From: Molossus alvarezi
Taxonomy: Eukaryota > Chordata > Mammalia > Chiroptera > Molossidae
Assembly (NCBI GenBank): GCA_037176705.1
Contig: CM073889.1
Span: 53,809,596 to 53,873,595 of the forward strand
Reading direction: 5' to 3'
Length of the DNA stretch: 64,000 nt
Below, one piece after another: positions 11,601 to 25,146 of this stretch; the stretch's first letter is position 1; every line of letters starts with the position of its first letter. The translations under genes were made by a program, and so were the position numbers. Under the pieces are notes generated by a model. It was not told the origin of the DNA. It worked only from the letters and a program-made list of their open reading frames with translations, and ran no database searches.

Positions 11601-13535
11601 CTATGCCCTTAGACATACTTCTCACCAGAGATCGTTTCTAGGAGCGTTTATACACACCAAACCGATTCCAAAAGAACTGTGTTAGAACTCTGCAGTTCAG
11701 TTGAGGAAACTCACTTCCATGAAGCCTAGAGCGTGAGGCTTCTCCAACCATAAGCTGTTTTGGTTAAGTACCTAAGAAATGTCTGTTTGTTAAGGTGTAA
11801 TCACAAAAAAACCTAGCAGTGCACGTTTCTTTCTCTTGTTCCCTACACACAATTACAAGACTTGCTGGTGCAGTCTCAGATATCCTGAATTATGGGCAAA
11901 ACTCTGTGAGAGCCAGGGACAACTTTGATTGGTGGCATGTTTAAACTTGGGAAATTGAGTACCTTTGCAAGGAAAGTGTGTAGATACATGTTCTAGTAGG
12001 AAACTGATGGAATGATTGAATATTTCCATTTTGGGTCAGGAAATGCACAGATCTTGGCAAGAGTCATGTGAAACACTTGAATATAGACACTCTCCTCGTG
12101 GTGTGGAGAGATCCAGTCTTCTCCTGGAAAGAACAACTAGGACAGGGCACACTGATGTGTAGAATCAAAAGTTATCCCCTTTTGTGTTCTGTGTTGGTAA
12201 TGGTTTCCAAGATTGCACAGTTTTCTACAACATTTCTCAAGGCGATACTTGGAATAAGTATGGTTTCTTCTGTAGCAGTTTGTTTCGCCTAATTCTTAGT
12301 CAGAACAGTGAACCAACCTAGGGTCTAGAATGAAATAATGGAAAGATTGATAACTACTGGTGTTACACATGTGCCATTCTTGAAACAAAGCAACTGAACA
12401 CATCTAAAGTGATGTAGTTTAAACATTTGATGTGTACATCCAAGGAGAAATACATGAATGTGAAGACACTGACAATACCATGGGTGTTTCACATTGCATT
12501 TCTCTGTGAGTTAGAACAAAAGGAGGGTTCTGGAGAAAAGGCACTTGTACAGTTGACCTGGGTATCAATTTCAATTAGCTACCCACAAATTATGCCCGGT
12601 TTGCGCGGCATAGTTTGCATTGGAGAGTTATCCAGTGTTGCATGTAAATGCAGCTGACTGCCTTCTTTCCTATACGACAAGAAAGTCAATTTGTACGAGA
12701 AGAAGAGGTAACTTTTCAACATACTACTTTTCTTCCTTGGATATGAGTTGTTTGCCTGGAAGAGTCTACAAAGCATCTCGATACCAAATACAGGCTGCGC
12801 TGCAGATATGAAACATTTTGGTTAGAGCAGTGTTCAGGTCGTGGAAATCTATACCCTATTCAGTTCTACACACATTCTCTCCATGCGTTACCAAATGAAT
12901 CAGAGTCATGCCATGGATCCACGATACATTTCACTGTTTGTGCCGATTTCCACATTAACATAAGGTGTAGATACCTGTTTTCTGCAGAGAATTGAAAGTA
13001 AACCCTTGTCCTCAGTGTGAAATGCTGGAATTAGCCCGGGGAAATGAATGATAACTCCCGAACTTATGCTTAAAATACCCTGTGACAAATTCAACCTATT
13101 TCTTGATATCTGACAGAATCATCTCCATGATAACAAGGATTCCAAAGAGTTTCAGGCCTTTGAATAATGGTCCTGGATTCACATGTTTCATGAGTATTTC
13201 CCAGAAGAACCTATGACAATATAGTGGATAATCAAAGGTGTGCATCACTGGTGTTCTTTCTCTGCAGAATTATATTATTACATTCAGTTCAAGAGCAGCA
13301 TGGAAACCTCAATATGGTGTAGTGGCAATTGGACTGTTCAGTGGCTCTCTGTCCTAAAAACAGTGTTCCCATTGACTAACTTCTTCACACATGTCTAAAT
13401 ATGGTGAAGAAGATTCTTGGGCTATACCCACATCACAAAACATGGAACCAACACTGGTGTTCTGTTCTGCAGATTATGTGTTAGAACAGTTGAGGAAAGT
13501 ATTGATTCAAGGTAATGTGGCAACCTAACGTTTGC
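11601..13535. repeat. Repeat unit U7 (1935 bp)
   Basis: Left-group unit. It has AGCATCTCG as in the T1 units and the two-site patch shared with U5 (13222 and 13276). Private changes include AACTTTGATT, CAAAAGGAGG, TTGAAAGTAAAC and TTTCATGAGTATT. Confidence 0.97.
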
Positions 13536-15470
13536 CTATGCCCTTAGACATACTTCTCACCAGAGATCGTTTCTAGGAGCGTTTATACACACCAAACCGA
13601 TTCCAAAAGAACTGTGTTAGAACTCTGCAGTTCAGTTGAGGAAACTCACTTCCATGAAGCCTAGAGCGTGAGGCTTCTCCAACCATAAGCTGTTTTGGTT
13701 AAGTACCTAAGAAATGTCTGTTTGTTAAGGTGTAATCACAAAAAAACCTAGCAGTGCACGTTTCTTTCTCTTGTTCCCTACACACAATTACAAGACTTGC
13801 TGGTGCAGTCTCAGATATCCTGAATTATGGGCAAAACTCTGTGAGAGCCAGGGACAACATTGATTGGTGGCATGTTTAAACTTGGGAAATTGAGTACCTT
13901 TGCAAGGAAAGTGTGTAGATACATGTTCTAGTAGGAAACTGATGGAATGATTGAATATTTCCATTTTGGGTCAGGAAATGCACAGATCTTGGCAAGAGTC
14001 ATGTGAAACACTTGAATATAGACACTCTCCTCGTGGTGTGGAGAGATCCAGTCTTCTCCTGGAAAGAACAACTAGGACAGGGCACACTGATGTGTAGAAT
14101 CAAAAGTTATCCCCTTTTGTGTTCTGTGTTGGTAATGGTTTCCAAGATTGCACAGTTTTCTACAACATTTCTCAAGGCGATACTTGGAATAAGTATGGTT
14201 TCTTCTGTAGCAGATTGTTTCGCCTAATTCTTAGTCAGAACAGTGAACCAACCTAGGGTCTAGAATGAAATAATGGAAAGATTGATAACTACTGGTGTTA
14301 CACATGTGCCATTCTTGAAACAAAGCAACTGAACACATCTAAAGTGATGTAGTTTAAACATTTGATGTGTACATCCAAGGAGAAATACATGAATGTGAAG
14401 ACACTGACAATACCATGGGTGTTTCACATTGCATTTCTCTGTGAGTTAGAACAAGAGGAGGGTTCTGGAGAAAAGGCACTTGTACAGTTGACCTGGGTAT
14501 CAATTTCAATTAGCTACCCACAAATTATGCCCGGTTTGCTCGGCATAGTTTGCATTGGAGAGTTATCCAGTGTTGCATGTAAATGCAGCTGACTGCCTTC
14601 TTTCCTATACGACAAGAAAGTCAATTTGTACGAGAAGAAGAGGTAACTTTTCAACATACTACTTTTCTTCCTTGGATATGAGTTGTTTGCCTGGAAGAGT
14701 CTACAAAGAATCTGGATACCAAATACAGGCTGCGCTGCAGATATGAAACATTTTGGTTAGAGCAGTGTTCAGGTCGTGGAAATCTATACCCTATTCAGTT
14801 CTACACACATTCTCTCCATGCGTTACCAAATGAATCAGAGTCATGCCATGGATCCACGATACATTTCACTGTTTGTGCCGATTTCCACATTAACATAAGG
14901 TGTAGATACCTGTTTTCTGCAGAGAATTGAATGTAAACCCTTGTCCTCAGTGTGAAATGCTGGAATTAGCCCGGGGAAATGAATGATAACTCCCGAACTT
15001 ATGCTTAAAATACCCTGTGACAAATTCAACCTATTTCTTGATATCTGACAGAATCATCTCCATGATAACAAGGATTCCAAAGAGTTTCAGGCCTTTGAAT
15101 AATGGTCCTGGATTCACATGTTTCAAGAGTATTTCCCAGAAGAACCTATGAAAATACAGTGGATAATCAAAGGTGTGCATCACTGGTGTTCTTTCTCTGC
15201 AGAATTATATAATTACATTCAGTTCAAGAGCAGCATGGAAACCTCAATATGGTGTAGTGGCAATTGGACTGTTCAGTGGCTCTCTGTCCTAAAAACAGTG
15301 TTCCCATTGACTAACTTCTTCACACATGTCTAAATATGGTGAAGAAGATTCTTGGGCTATACCCACATCACAAAACATGGAACCAACACTGGTGTTCTGT
15401 TCTGCAGATTATGTGTTAGAACAGTTGAGGAAAGTATTGATTCAAGGTAATGTGGCAACCTAACGTTTGC
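13536..15470. repeat. Repeat unit U8 (1935 bp)
   Basis: Very close to U2 apart from the TCAG and a few substitutions. GCAGATTG near 14213 is shared with U10 only. TTTGCTCGGC is private and removes one CpG of the cluster. Confidence 0.97.
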
Positions 15471-17405
15471 CTATGCCCTTAGACATACTTCTCACCAGAG
15501 ATCGTTTCTAGGAGCGTTTATACACACCAAACCGATTCCAAAAGAACTGTGTTAGAACTCTGCAGTTCAGTTGAGGAAACTCACTTCCATGAAGCCTAGA
15601 GCGTGAGGCTTCTCCAACCATAAGCTGTTTTGGTTAAGAACCTAAGAAATGTCTGTTTGTTAAGGTGTAATCACAAAAAAACCTAGCAGTGCACGTTTCT
15701 TTCTCTTGTTCCCTACACACAATTACAAGACTTGCTGGTGCAGTCTCAGATATCCTGAATTATGGGCAAAACTCTGTGAGAGCCAGGGACAACATTGATT
15801 GGTGGCATGTTTAAACTTGGGAAATTGAGTACCTTTGCAAGGAAAGTGTGTAGATACATGTTCTAGTAGGAAACTGATGGAATGATTGAATATTTCCATT
15901 TTGGGTCAGGAAATGCACAGATCTTGGCAAGAGTCATGTGAAACACTTGAATATAGACACTCTCCTCGTGGTGTGGAGAGATCCAGTCTTCTCCTGGAAA
16001 GAACAACTAGGACAGGGCACACTGATGTGTAGAATCAAAAGTTATCCCCTTTTGTGTTCTGTGTTGGTAATGGTGTCCAAGATTGCACAGTTTTCTACAA
16101 CATTTCTCAAGGCGATACTTGGAATAAGTATGGTTTCTTCTGTAGCAGTTTGTTTCGCCTAATTCTTAGTCAGAACAGTGAACCAACCTAGGGTCTAGAA
16201 TGAAATAATGGAAAGATTGATAACTACTGGTGTTACACATGTGCCATTCTTGAAACAAAGCAACTGAACACATCTAAAGTGATGTAGTTTAAACATTTGA
16301 TGTGTACATCCAAGGAGAAATACATGAATGTGAAGACACTGACAATACCATGGGTGTTTCACATTGCATTTCTCTGTGAGTTAGAACAAGAGGAGGGTTC
16401 TGGAGAAAAGGCACTTGTACAGTTGACCTGGGTATCAATTTCAATTAGCTACCCACAAATTATGCCCGGTTTGCGCGGCATAGTTTGCATTGGAGAGTTA
16501 TCCAGTGTTGCATGTAAATGCAGCTGACTGCCTTCTTTCCTATACGACAAGAAAGTCAATTTGTACGAGAAGAAGAGGTAACTTTTCAACATACTACTTT
16601 TCTTCCTTGGATATGAGTTGTTTGCCTGGAAGAGTCTACAAAGAATCTGGATACCAAATACAGGCTGCGCTGCAGAAATGAAACATTTTGGTTAGAGCAG
16701 TGTTCAGGTCGTGGAAATCTATACCCTATTCAGTTCTACACACATTCTCTCCATGCGTTACCAAATGAATCAGAGTCATGCCATGGATCCACGATACATT
16801 TCACTGTTTGTGCCGATTTCCACATTAACATAAGGTGTAGATACCTGTTTTCTGCAGAGAATTGAATGTAAACCCTTGTCCTCAGTGTGAAATGCTGGAA
16901 TTAGCCCGTGGAAATGAATGATAACTCCCGAACTTATGCTTAAAATACCCTGTGACAAATTCAACCTATTTCTTGATATCTGACAGAATCATCTCCATGA
17001 TAACAAGGGTTCCAAAGAGTTTCAGGCCTTTGAATAATGGTCCTGGATTCACATGTTTCAAGAGTATTTCCCAGAAGAACCTATGAAAATACAGTGGATA
17101 ATTAAAGGTGTGCATCACTGGTGTTCTTTCTCTGCAGAATTATATAATTACATTCAGTTCAAGAGCAGCATGGAAACCTCAATATGGTGTAGTGGCAATT
17201 GGACTGTTCAGTGGCTCTCTGTCCTAAAAACAGTGTTCCCATTGACTAACTTCTTCACACATGTCTAAATATGGTGAAGAAGATTCTTGGGCTATACCCA
17301 CATCACAAAACATGGAACCAACACTGGTGTTCTGTTCTGCAGATTATGTGTTAGAACAGTTGAGGAAAGTATTGATTCAAGGTAATGTGGCAACCTAACG
17401 TTTGC
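15471..17405. repeat. Repeat unit U9 (1935 bp)
   Basis: Last unit of the left group. It resembles U3 (TTAAGAACC, GGTGTCC, CCCGTGG). CAAGGGTTCC near 17006 is shared with U15. ATAATTAAAGG is private. Confidence 0.97.
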
Positions 17406-19340
17406 CTATGCCCTTAGACATACTTCTCACCAGAGATTGTTTCTAGGAGCGTTTATACACACCAAACCGATTCCAAAAGAACTGTGTTAGAACTCTGCAG
17501 TTCAGTTGAGGAAACTCACTTCCATGAAGCCTAGAGCGTGAGGCTTCTCCAACCATAAGCTGTTTTGGTTAAGAACCTAAGAAATGTCTGTTTGTTAAGC
17601 TGTAATCACACGAAAACCTAGCAGTGCACGTTTCTTTCTCTTGTTCCCTACACACAATTACAAGACTTGCTGGTGCAGTCTCAGATATCCTGAATTATGG
17701 GCAAAACTCTGTGAGAGCCAGGGACAACATTGATTGGTGGCATGTTTAAACTTGGGAAATTGAGTACCTTTGCAAGGAAAGTGTGTAGATACATGTTCTA
17801 GTAGGAAACTGATGGAATGATTGAATATTTCCATTTTGGGTCAGGAAATGCACAGATCTTGGCAAGAGTCATGTGAAACACTTGAATATAGACACTCTCC
17901 TCGTGGTGTGGAGAGATCCAGTCTTCTCCTGGAAAGAACAACTAGGACAGGGCACACTGATGTGTAGAATCAAAAGTTATCCCCTTTTGTGTTCTGTGTT
18001 GGTAATGGTTTCCAAGATTGCACAGTTTTCTACAACATTTCTCAAGGCGATACTTGGAATAAGTATGGTTTCTTCTGTAGCAGATTGTTTCGCCTAATTC
18101 TTAGTCAGAACAGTGAACCAACCTAGGGTCTAGAATGAAATAATGGAAAGATTGATAACTACTGGTGTTACACATGTGCCATTCTTGAAACAAAGCAACT
18201 GAACACATCTAAAGTGATGTAGTTTAAACATTTGATGTGTACATGCAAGGAGAAATACATGAATGTGAAGACACTGACAATACCATGGGTGTTTCACATT
18301 GCATTTCTCTGTGAGTTAGAACAAGAGGAGGGTTCTGGAGAAAAGGCACTTGTACAGTTGACCTGGGTATCAATTTCAATTAGCTACCCACAAATTATGC
18401 CCGGTTTGCGCGGCATAGTTTGCATTGGAGAGTTATCCAGTGTTGCATGTAAATGCAGCTGACTGCCTTCTTTCCTATACGACAAGAAAGTCAATTTGTA
18501 CGAGAGGAAGAGGTAACTTTTCAACATACTACTTTTCTTCCTAGGATATGAGTTGTTTGCCTGGAAGAGTATACAAAGCATCTCGATACCAAATACAGGC
18601 TGCGCTGCAGAAATGAAACATTTTGGTTAGAGCAGTGTTCAGGTCGTGGAAATCTATACCCTATTCAGTTCTACACACAGTCTCTCCATGCGTTACCAAA
18701 TGAATCAGAGTCATGCCATGGATCCACGATACATTTCACTGTTTGTGCCGATTTCCACATTAACATAAGGTGTAGATACCTGTTTTCTGCAGAGAATTGA
18801 ATGTAAACCCTTGTCCTCAGTGTGAAATGCTGGAATTATCCCGTGGAAATGAATGATAACTCCCGAACTTATGCTTAAAATACCCTGTGACAAATTCAAC
18901 CTATTTCTTGATATCTGACAGAATCATCACCATGATAACAAGGATTCCAAAGAGTTTCAGGCCTTTGAACAATGGTCCTGGATTTCATGTTTCAAGAGTA
19001 TTTCCCAGAAGAACCTATGAAAATACAGTGGATAATCAAAGGTGTGCATCACTGGTGTTCTTTCTCTGCAGAATTATATAATTACATTCAGTTCAAGAGC
19101 AGCATGGAAACCTCAATATGGTGTAGTGGCAATTGGACTGTTCAGTGGCTCTCTGTCCTAAAAACAGTGTTCCCATTGACTAACTTCTTCACATACTGTC
19201 TAAATATGGTGAAGAAGATTCTTGGGCTATACCCACTTCACAAAACATGGAACGAACACTGGTGTTCTGTTCTGCAGATTATGTGTTAGAACAGTTGAGG
19301 AAAGTATTGATTCAAGGTAATGTGGCAACCTAACGTTTGC
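17406..19340. repeat. Repeat unit U10 (1935 bp), type T1
   Basis: T1 unit: TTAAGAACC, TTAAGCTG, CACACGAAAA, GAGGAAGAGG, CTTCCTAGG, GAGTATACAAAG, ATTATCCCG, ATCACCATGATAAC and GGATTTCATG. It is the first unit with ACATACTGTC and CCACTTCAC at the 3' end. Private changes include GAGATTGTTTC, ACATGCAAGG, CACACAGTCTC and GGAACGAAC. Confidence 0.97.
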
Positions 19341-21275
19341 CTATGCCCTTAGACATACTTCTCACCAGAGATCGTTTCTAGGAGCGTTTATACACACCAA
19401 ACCGATTCCAAAAGAACTGTGTTAGAACTCTGCAGTTCAGTTGAGGAAACTCACTTCCATGAAGCCTAGAGAGTGAGGCTTCTCCAACCATAAGCTGTTT
19501 TGGTTAAGTACCTAAGAAATGTCTGTTTGTTAAGGTGTAATCACACGAAAACCTAGCAGTGCACGTTTCTTTCTCTTGTTCCCTACACACAATTACAAGA
19601 CTTGCTGGTGCAGTCTCAGATATCCTGAATTATGGGCAAAACTCTGTGAGAGCCAGGGGCAACATTCATTGGTGGCATGTTTAAACTTGGGAAATTGAGT
19701 ACCTTTGCAAGGAAAGTGTGTAGATACATGTTCTAGTAGGAAACTGATGGAATGATTGAATATTTCCATTTTGGGTCAGGAAATGCACAGATCTTGGCAA
19801 GAGTCATGTGAAACACTTGAATATAGACACTCTCCTCGTGGTGTGGAGAGATCCAGTCTTCTCCTGGAAAGAACAACTAGGACAGGGCACACTGATGTGT
19901 AGAATCAAAAGTTATCCCCTTTTGTGTTCTGTGTTGGTAATGGTTTCCAAGATTGCACAGTTTTCTACAACATTTCTCAAGGCGATACTTGGAATAAGTA
20001 TGGTTTCTTCTGTAGCTGTTTGTTTCGCCTAATTCTTAGTCAGAACAGTGAACCAACCTAGGGTCTAGAATGAAATAATGGAAAGATTGATAACTACTGG
20101 TGTTACACATGTGCCATTCTTGAAACAAAGCAACTGAACACATCTAAAGTGATGTAATTTAAACATTTGATGTGTACATCCAAGGAGAAATACATGAATG
20201 TGAAGACACTGACAATACCATGGGTGTTTCACATTGCATTTCTCTGTGAGTTAGAACAAGAGGAGGGTTCTGGAGAAAAGGCACTTGTACAGTTGACCTG
20301 GGTATCAATTTCAATTAGCTACCCACACATTATGCCCGGTTTGCGCGGCATAGTTTGCATTGGAGATTTATCCAGTGTTGCATGTAAATGCGGCTGACTG
20401 CCTTCTTTCCTATACGACAAGAAAGTCAATTTGTACGAGAAGAAGAGGTAACTTTTCAACATACTACTTTTCTTCCTTGGATATGAGTTGTTTGCCTGGA
20501 AGAGTCTACAAAGAATCTGGATACCATATACAGGCTGCGCTGCAGAAATGAAACATTTTGGTTAGAGCAGGGTTCAGGTCGTGGAAATCTATTCCCTATT
20601 CAGTTCTACACACATTCTCTCCATGCGTTACCAAATGAATCAGAGTCATGCCATGGATCCACGATACATTTCACTGTTTGTGCCGATTTCCACATTAACA
20701 TAAGGTGTAGATACCTGTTTTCTGCAGAGAATTGAATGTAAACCCTTGTCCTCAGTGTGAAATGCTGGAATTAGCCCGTGGAAATGAATGATAACTCCCG
20801 AACTTATGCTTAAAATACCCTGTGACAAATTCAACCTATTTCTTGATATCTGACAGAATCATCTCCATTATAACAAGGATTCCAAAGAGTTTCAGGCCTT
20901 TGAACAATGGTCCTGGATTCACATGTTTCAAGAGTATTTCCCAGAAGAACCTATGAAAATACAGTGGATAATCAAAGGTGTGCATCACTGGTGTTCTTTC
21001 TCTGCAGAATTATATAATTACATTCAGTTCAAGAGCAGCATGGAAACCTCAATATGGTGTAGTGGCAATTGGACTGTTCAGTGGCTCTCTGTCCTAAAAA
21101 CAGTGTTCCCATTGACTAACTTCTTCACACATGTCTAAATATGGTGAAGAAGATTCTTGGGCTATACCCACATCACAAAACATGGAACCAACACTGGTGT
21201 TCTGTTCTGCAGATTATGTGTTAGAACAGTTGAGGAAAGTATTGATTCAAGGTAATGTGGCAACCTAACGTTTGC
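19341..21275. repeat. Repeat unit U11 (1935 bp), type T2
   Basis: T2 unit: AGAGAGTGAGG, AGGGGCAACATTCATT, GTAGCTGTTTG, ACACATTATG, AATGCGGC and ACCATATAC. GATTTATCC and GCAGGGTTC link it to the B4 units. Its 3' end has CACACATGTC. GATGTAATTT and ATCTATTCCC are private. Confidence 0.97.
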
Positions 21276-23211
21276 CTATGCCCTTAGACATACTTCTCAC
21301 CAGAGATCGTTTCTAGGAGCGTTTATACACACCAAACCGATTCCAAAAGAACTGTGTTAGAACTCTGCAGTTCAGTTGAGGAAACTCACTTCCATGAAGC
21401 CTAGAGAATGAGGCTTCTCCAACCATAAGCTGTTTTGGTTAAGTACCTAAGAAATGTCTGTTTGTTAAGGTGTAATCACACGAAAACCTAGCAGTGCACG
21501 TTTCTTTCTCTTGTTCCCTACACACAATTACAAGACTTGCTGGTGCAGTCTCAGATATGCTGAATTATGGGCAAAACTCTGTGAGAGCCAGGGGCAACAT
21601 TCATTGGTGGCATGTTTAAACTCGGGAAATTGAGTACCTTTGCAAGGAAAGTGTGTAGATACATGTTCTAGTAGGAAACTGATGGAATGATTGAATATTT
21701 CCATTTTGGGTCAGAAAATGCACAGATCTTGGCAAGAGTCATGTGAAACACTTCAATATAGACACTATCCTCGTGGTGTGGAGAGATCCAGTCTTCTCCT
21801 GGAAAGAACAACTAGGACAGGGCACACTGATGTGTAGAATCAAAAGTTATCCCCTATTGTGTTCTGTGTTGTTAATGGTTTCCAAGATTGCATAGTTTTC
21901 AACAACATTTCTCAAGGCGATACTTGGAATAAGTATGGTTTCTTCTGTAGCTGTTTGTTTCGCCTAATTCTTAGTCAGAACAGTGAACCAACCTAGGGTC
22001 TAGAATGAAATAATGGAAAGATTGATAACTACTGGTGTTACACATGTGCCATTCTTGAAACAAAGCAACTGAACACATCTAAAGTGATGTAGTTTAAACA
22101 TTTGATGTGTACATCCAAGGAGAAATACATGAATGTGAAGACACTGACAATACCATGGGTGTTTCACATTGCATTTCTCTGTGAGTTAGAACAAGAGGAT
22201 GGTTCTGGAGAAAAGGCACTTGTACAGGTGACCTGGGTATCAATTTCAATTAGCTACCCACAAATTATGCCCGGTTTGCGCGGCATAGTTTGCATTGGAG
22301 AGTTATCCAGTGTGGCATGTAAATGCAGCTGACTGCCTTCTTTCCTATACGACAAGAAAGTCAATTTGTACGAGAAGAAGAGGTAACTTTTCAACATACT
22401 ACTTTTCTTCCTTGGATATGAGTTGTTTGCCTGGAAGAGTCTACAAAGAATCTGGATACCAAATACAGGCTGCGCTGCAGAAATGAAACATTTTGGTTAG
22501 AGCAGTGTTCAGGTCGTGGAAATCTATACCCTATTCAGTTCTACACACATTCTCTCCATGCGTTACCAAATGAATCAGAGTCATGCCATGGATCCACGAT
22601 ACATTTCACTGTTTGTGCCGATTTCCACATTAACATAAGGTGTAGATACCTGTTTTCTGCAGAGAATTGAATGTAAACCCTTGTCCTCAGTGTGAAATGC
22701 TGGAATTAGCCCGTGGAAATGAATGATAACTCCCGAACTTATGCTTAAAATACCCTGTGACAAATTCAACCTATTTCTTGATATCTGACAGAATCATCTC
22801 CATGATAACAAGGATTCCAAAGAGTTTCAGGCCTTTGAATAATGGTCCTGGATTCACATGTTTCAAGAGTATTTCCCAGAAGAACCTATGAAAATACAGT
22901 GGATAATCAAAGGTGTGCATCACTGGTGTTCTTTCTCTGCAGAATTATATAATTACATTCAGTTCAAGAGCAGCATGGAAACCTCAATATGGTGTAGTGG
23001 CAATTGGACTGTTCAGTGGCTCTCTGTCCTAAAAACAGTGTTCCCATTGACTAACTTCTTCACATACTGTCTAAATATGGTGAAGAAGATTCTTGGGCTA
23101 TACCCACATCACAAAACATGGAACCAACACTGGTGTTCTGTTCTGCAGATTATGTGTTAGAACAGTTGAGGAAAGTATTGATTCAAGGTAATGTGGCAAC
23201 CTAACGTTTGC
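21276..23211. repeat. Repeat unit U12 (1936 bp), type T3
   Basis: T3 unit: AGAGAATGAGG, AGATATGCTG, GTCAGAAAATGC, CTTCAATATAG, CACTATCCTCG, CCTATTGTG, GTTGTTAATGG and GCATAGTTTTCAAC. The CAG to TAG change at 21893 breaks the short open frame seen in most other units. GAGGATGG and GTGTGGCATG are shared with U4. Its end has ACATACTGTC. Confidence 0.97.
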
Positions 23212-25146
23212 CTATGCCCTTAGACATACTTCTCACCAGAGATCGTTTCTAGGAGCGTTTATACACACCAAACCGATTCCAAAAGAACTGTGTTAGAACT
23301 CTGCAGTTCAGTTGAGGAAACTCACTTCCATGAAGCCTAGAGCGTGAGGCTTCTCCAACCATAAGCTGTTTTGGTTAAGAACCTAAGAAATGTCTGTTTG
23401 TTAAGCTGTAATCACACGAAAACCTAGCAGTGCACGTTTCTTTCTCTTGTTCCCTACACACAATTACAAGACTTGCTGGTGCAGTCTCAGATATCCTGAA
23501 TTATGGGCAAAACTCTGTGAGAGCCAGGGACAACATTGATTGGTGGCATGTTTAAACTTGGGAAATTGAGTACCTTTGCAAGGAAAGTGTGTAGATACAT
23601 GTTCTAGTAGGAAACTGATGGAATGATTGAATATTTCCATTTTGGGTCAGGAAATGCACAGATCTTGGCAAGAGTCATGTGAAACACTTGAATATAGACA
23701 CTCTCCTCGTGGTGTGGAGAGATCCAGTCTTCTCCTGGAAAGAACAACTAGGACAGGGCACACTGATGTGTAGAATCAAAAGTTATCCCCTTTTGTGTTC
23801 TGTGTTGGTAATGGTGTCCAAGATTGCACAGTTTTCTACAACATTTCTCAAGGCGATACTTGGAATAAGTATGGTTTCTTCTGTAGCAGTTTGTTTCGCC
23901 TAATTCTTAGTCAGAACAGTGAACCAACCTAGGGTCTAGAATGAAATAATGGAAAGATTGATAACTACTGGTGTTACACATGTGCCATTCTTGAAACAAA
24001 GCAACTGAACACATCTAAAGTGATGTAGTTTAAACATTTGATGTGTACATCCAAGGAGAAATACATGAATGTGAAGACACTGACAATACCATGGGTGTTT
24101 CACATTGCATTTCTCTGTGAGTTAGAACAAGAGGAGGGTTCTGGAGAAAAGGCACTTGTACAGTTGACCTGGGTATCAATTTCAATTAGCTACCCACAAA
24201 TTATGCCCGGTTGGCGCGGCATAGTTTGCATTGGAGAGTTATCCAGTGTTGCATGTAAATGCAGCTGACTGCCTTCTTTCCTATACGACAAGAAAGTCAA
24301 TTTGTACGAGAGGAAGAGGTAACTTTTCAACATACTACTTTTCTTCCTAGGATATGAGTTGTTTGCCTGGAAGAGTATACAAAGCATCTCGATACCAAAT
24401 ACAGGCTGCGCTGCAGAAATGAAACATTTTGGTTAGAGCAGTGTTCAGGTCGTGGAAATCTATACCCTATTCAGTTCTACACACATTCTCTCCATGCGTT
24501 ACCAAATGAATCAGAGTCATGCCATGGATCCACGATACATTTCACTGTTTGTGCCGATTTCCACATTAACATAAGGTGTAGATACCTGTTTTCTGCAGAG
24601 AATTGAATGTAAACCCTTGTCCTCAGTGTGAAATGCTGGAATTATCCCGTGGAAATGAATGATAACTCCCGAACTTATGCTTAAAATACCCTGTGACAAA
24701 TTCAACCTATTTCTTGATATCTGACAGAATCATCACCATGATAACAAGGATTCCAAAGAGTTTCAGGCCTTTGAACAATGGTCCTGGATTTCATGTTTCA
24801 AGAGTATTTCCCAGAAGAACCTATGAAAATACAGTGGATAATCAAAGGTGTGCATCACTGGTGTTCTTTCTCTGCAGAATTATATAATTACATTCAGTTC
24901 AAGAGCAGCATGGAAACCTCAATATGGTGTAGTGGCAATTGGACTGTTCAGTGGCTCTCTGTCCTAAAAACAGTGTTCCCATTGACTAACTTCTTCACAT
25001 ACTGTCTAAATATGGTGAAGAAGATTCTTGGGCTATACCCACTTCACAAAACATGGAACCAACACTGGTGTTCTGTTCTGCAGATTATGTGTTAGAACAG
25101 TTGAGGAAAGTATTGATTCAAGGTAATGTGGCAACCTAACGTTTGC
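23212..25146. repeat. Repeat unit U13 (1935 bp), type T1
   Basis: Carries the full T1 set and resembles U10 and U16. It has GGTGTCC (also in U3, U9 and U29) and TTGGCGCGGC (also in U5 and U16). Its end has ACATACTGTC and CCACTTCAC. Confidence 0.97.

Larger units (their letters stand above)
17406..23211. repeat. Three-unit higher-order repeat, copy 1 (U10-U12)
   Basis: The T1-T2-T3 order is shown by one position alone: AGAGCGTG, AGAGAGTG, AGAGAATG in successive units. It is supported by the other type markers listed for each unit. Length 5806 bp. Confidence 0.88.
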
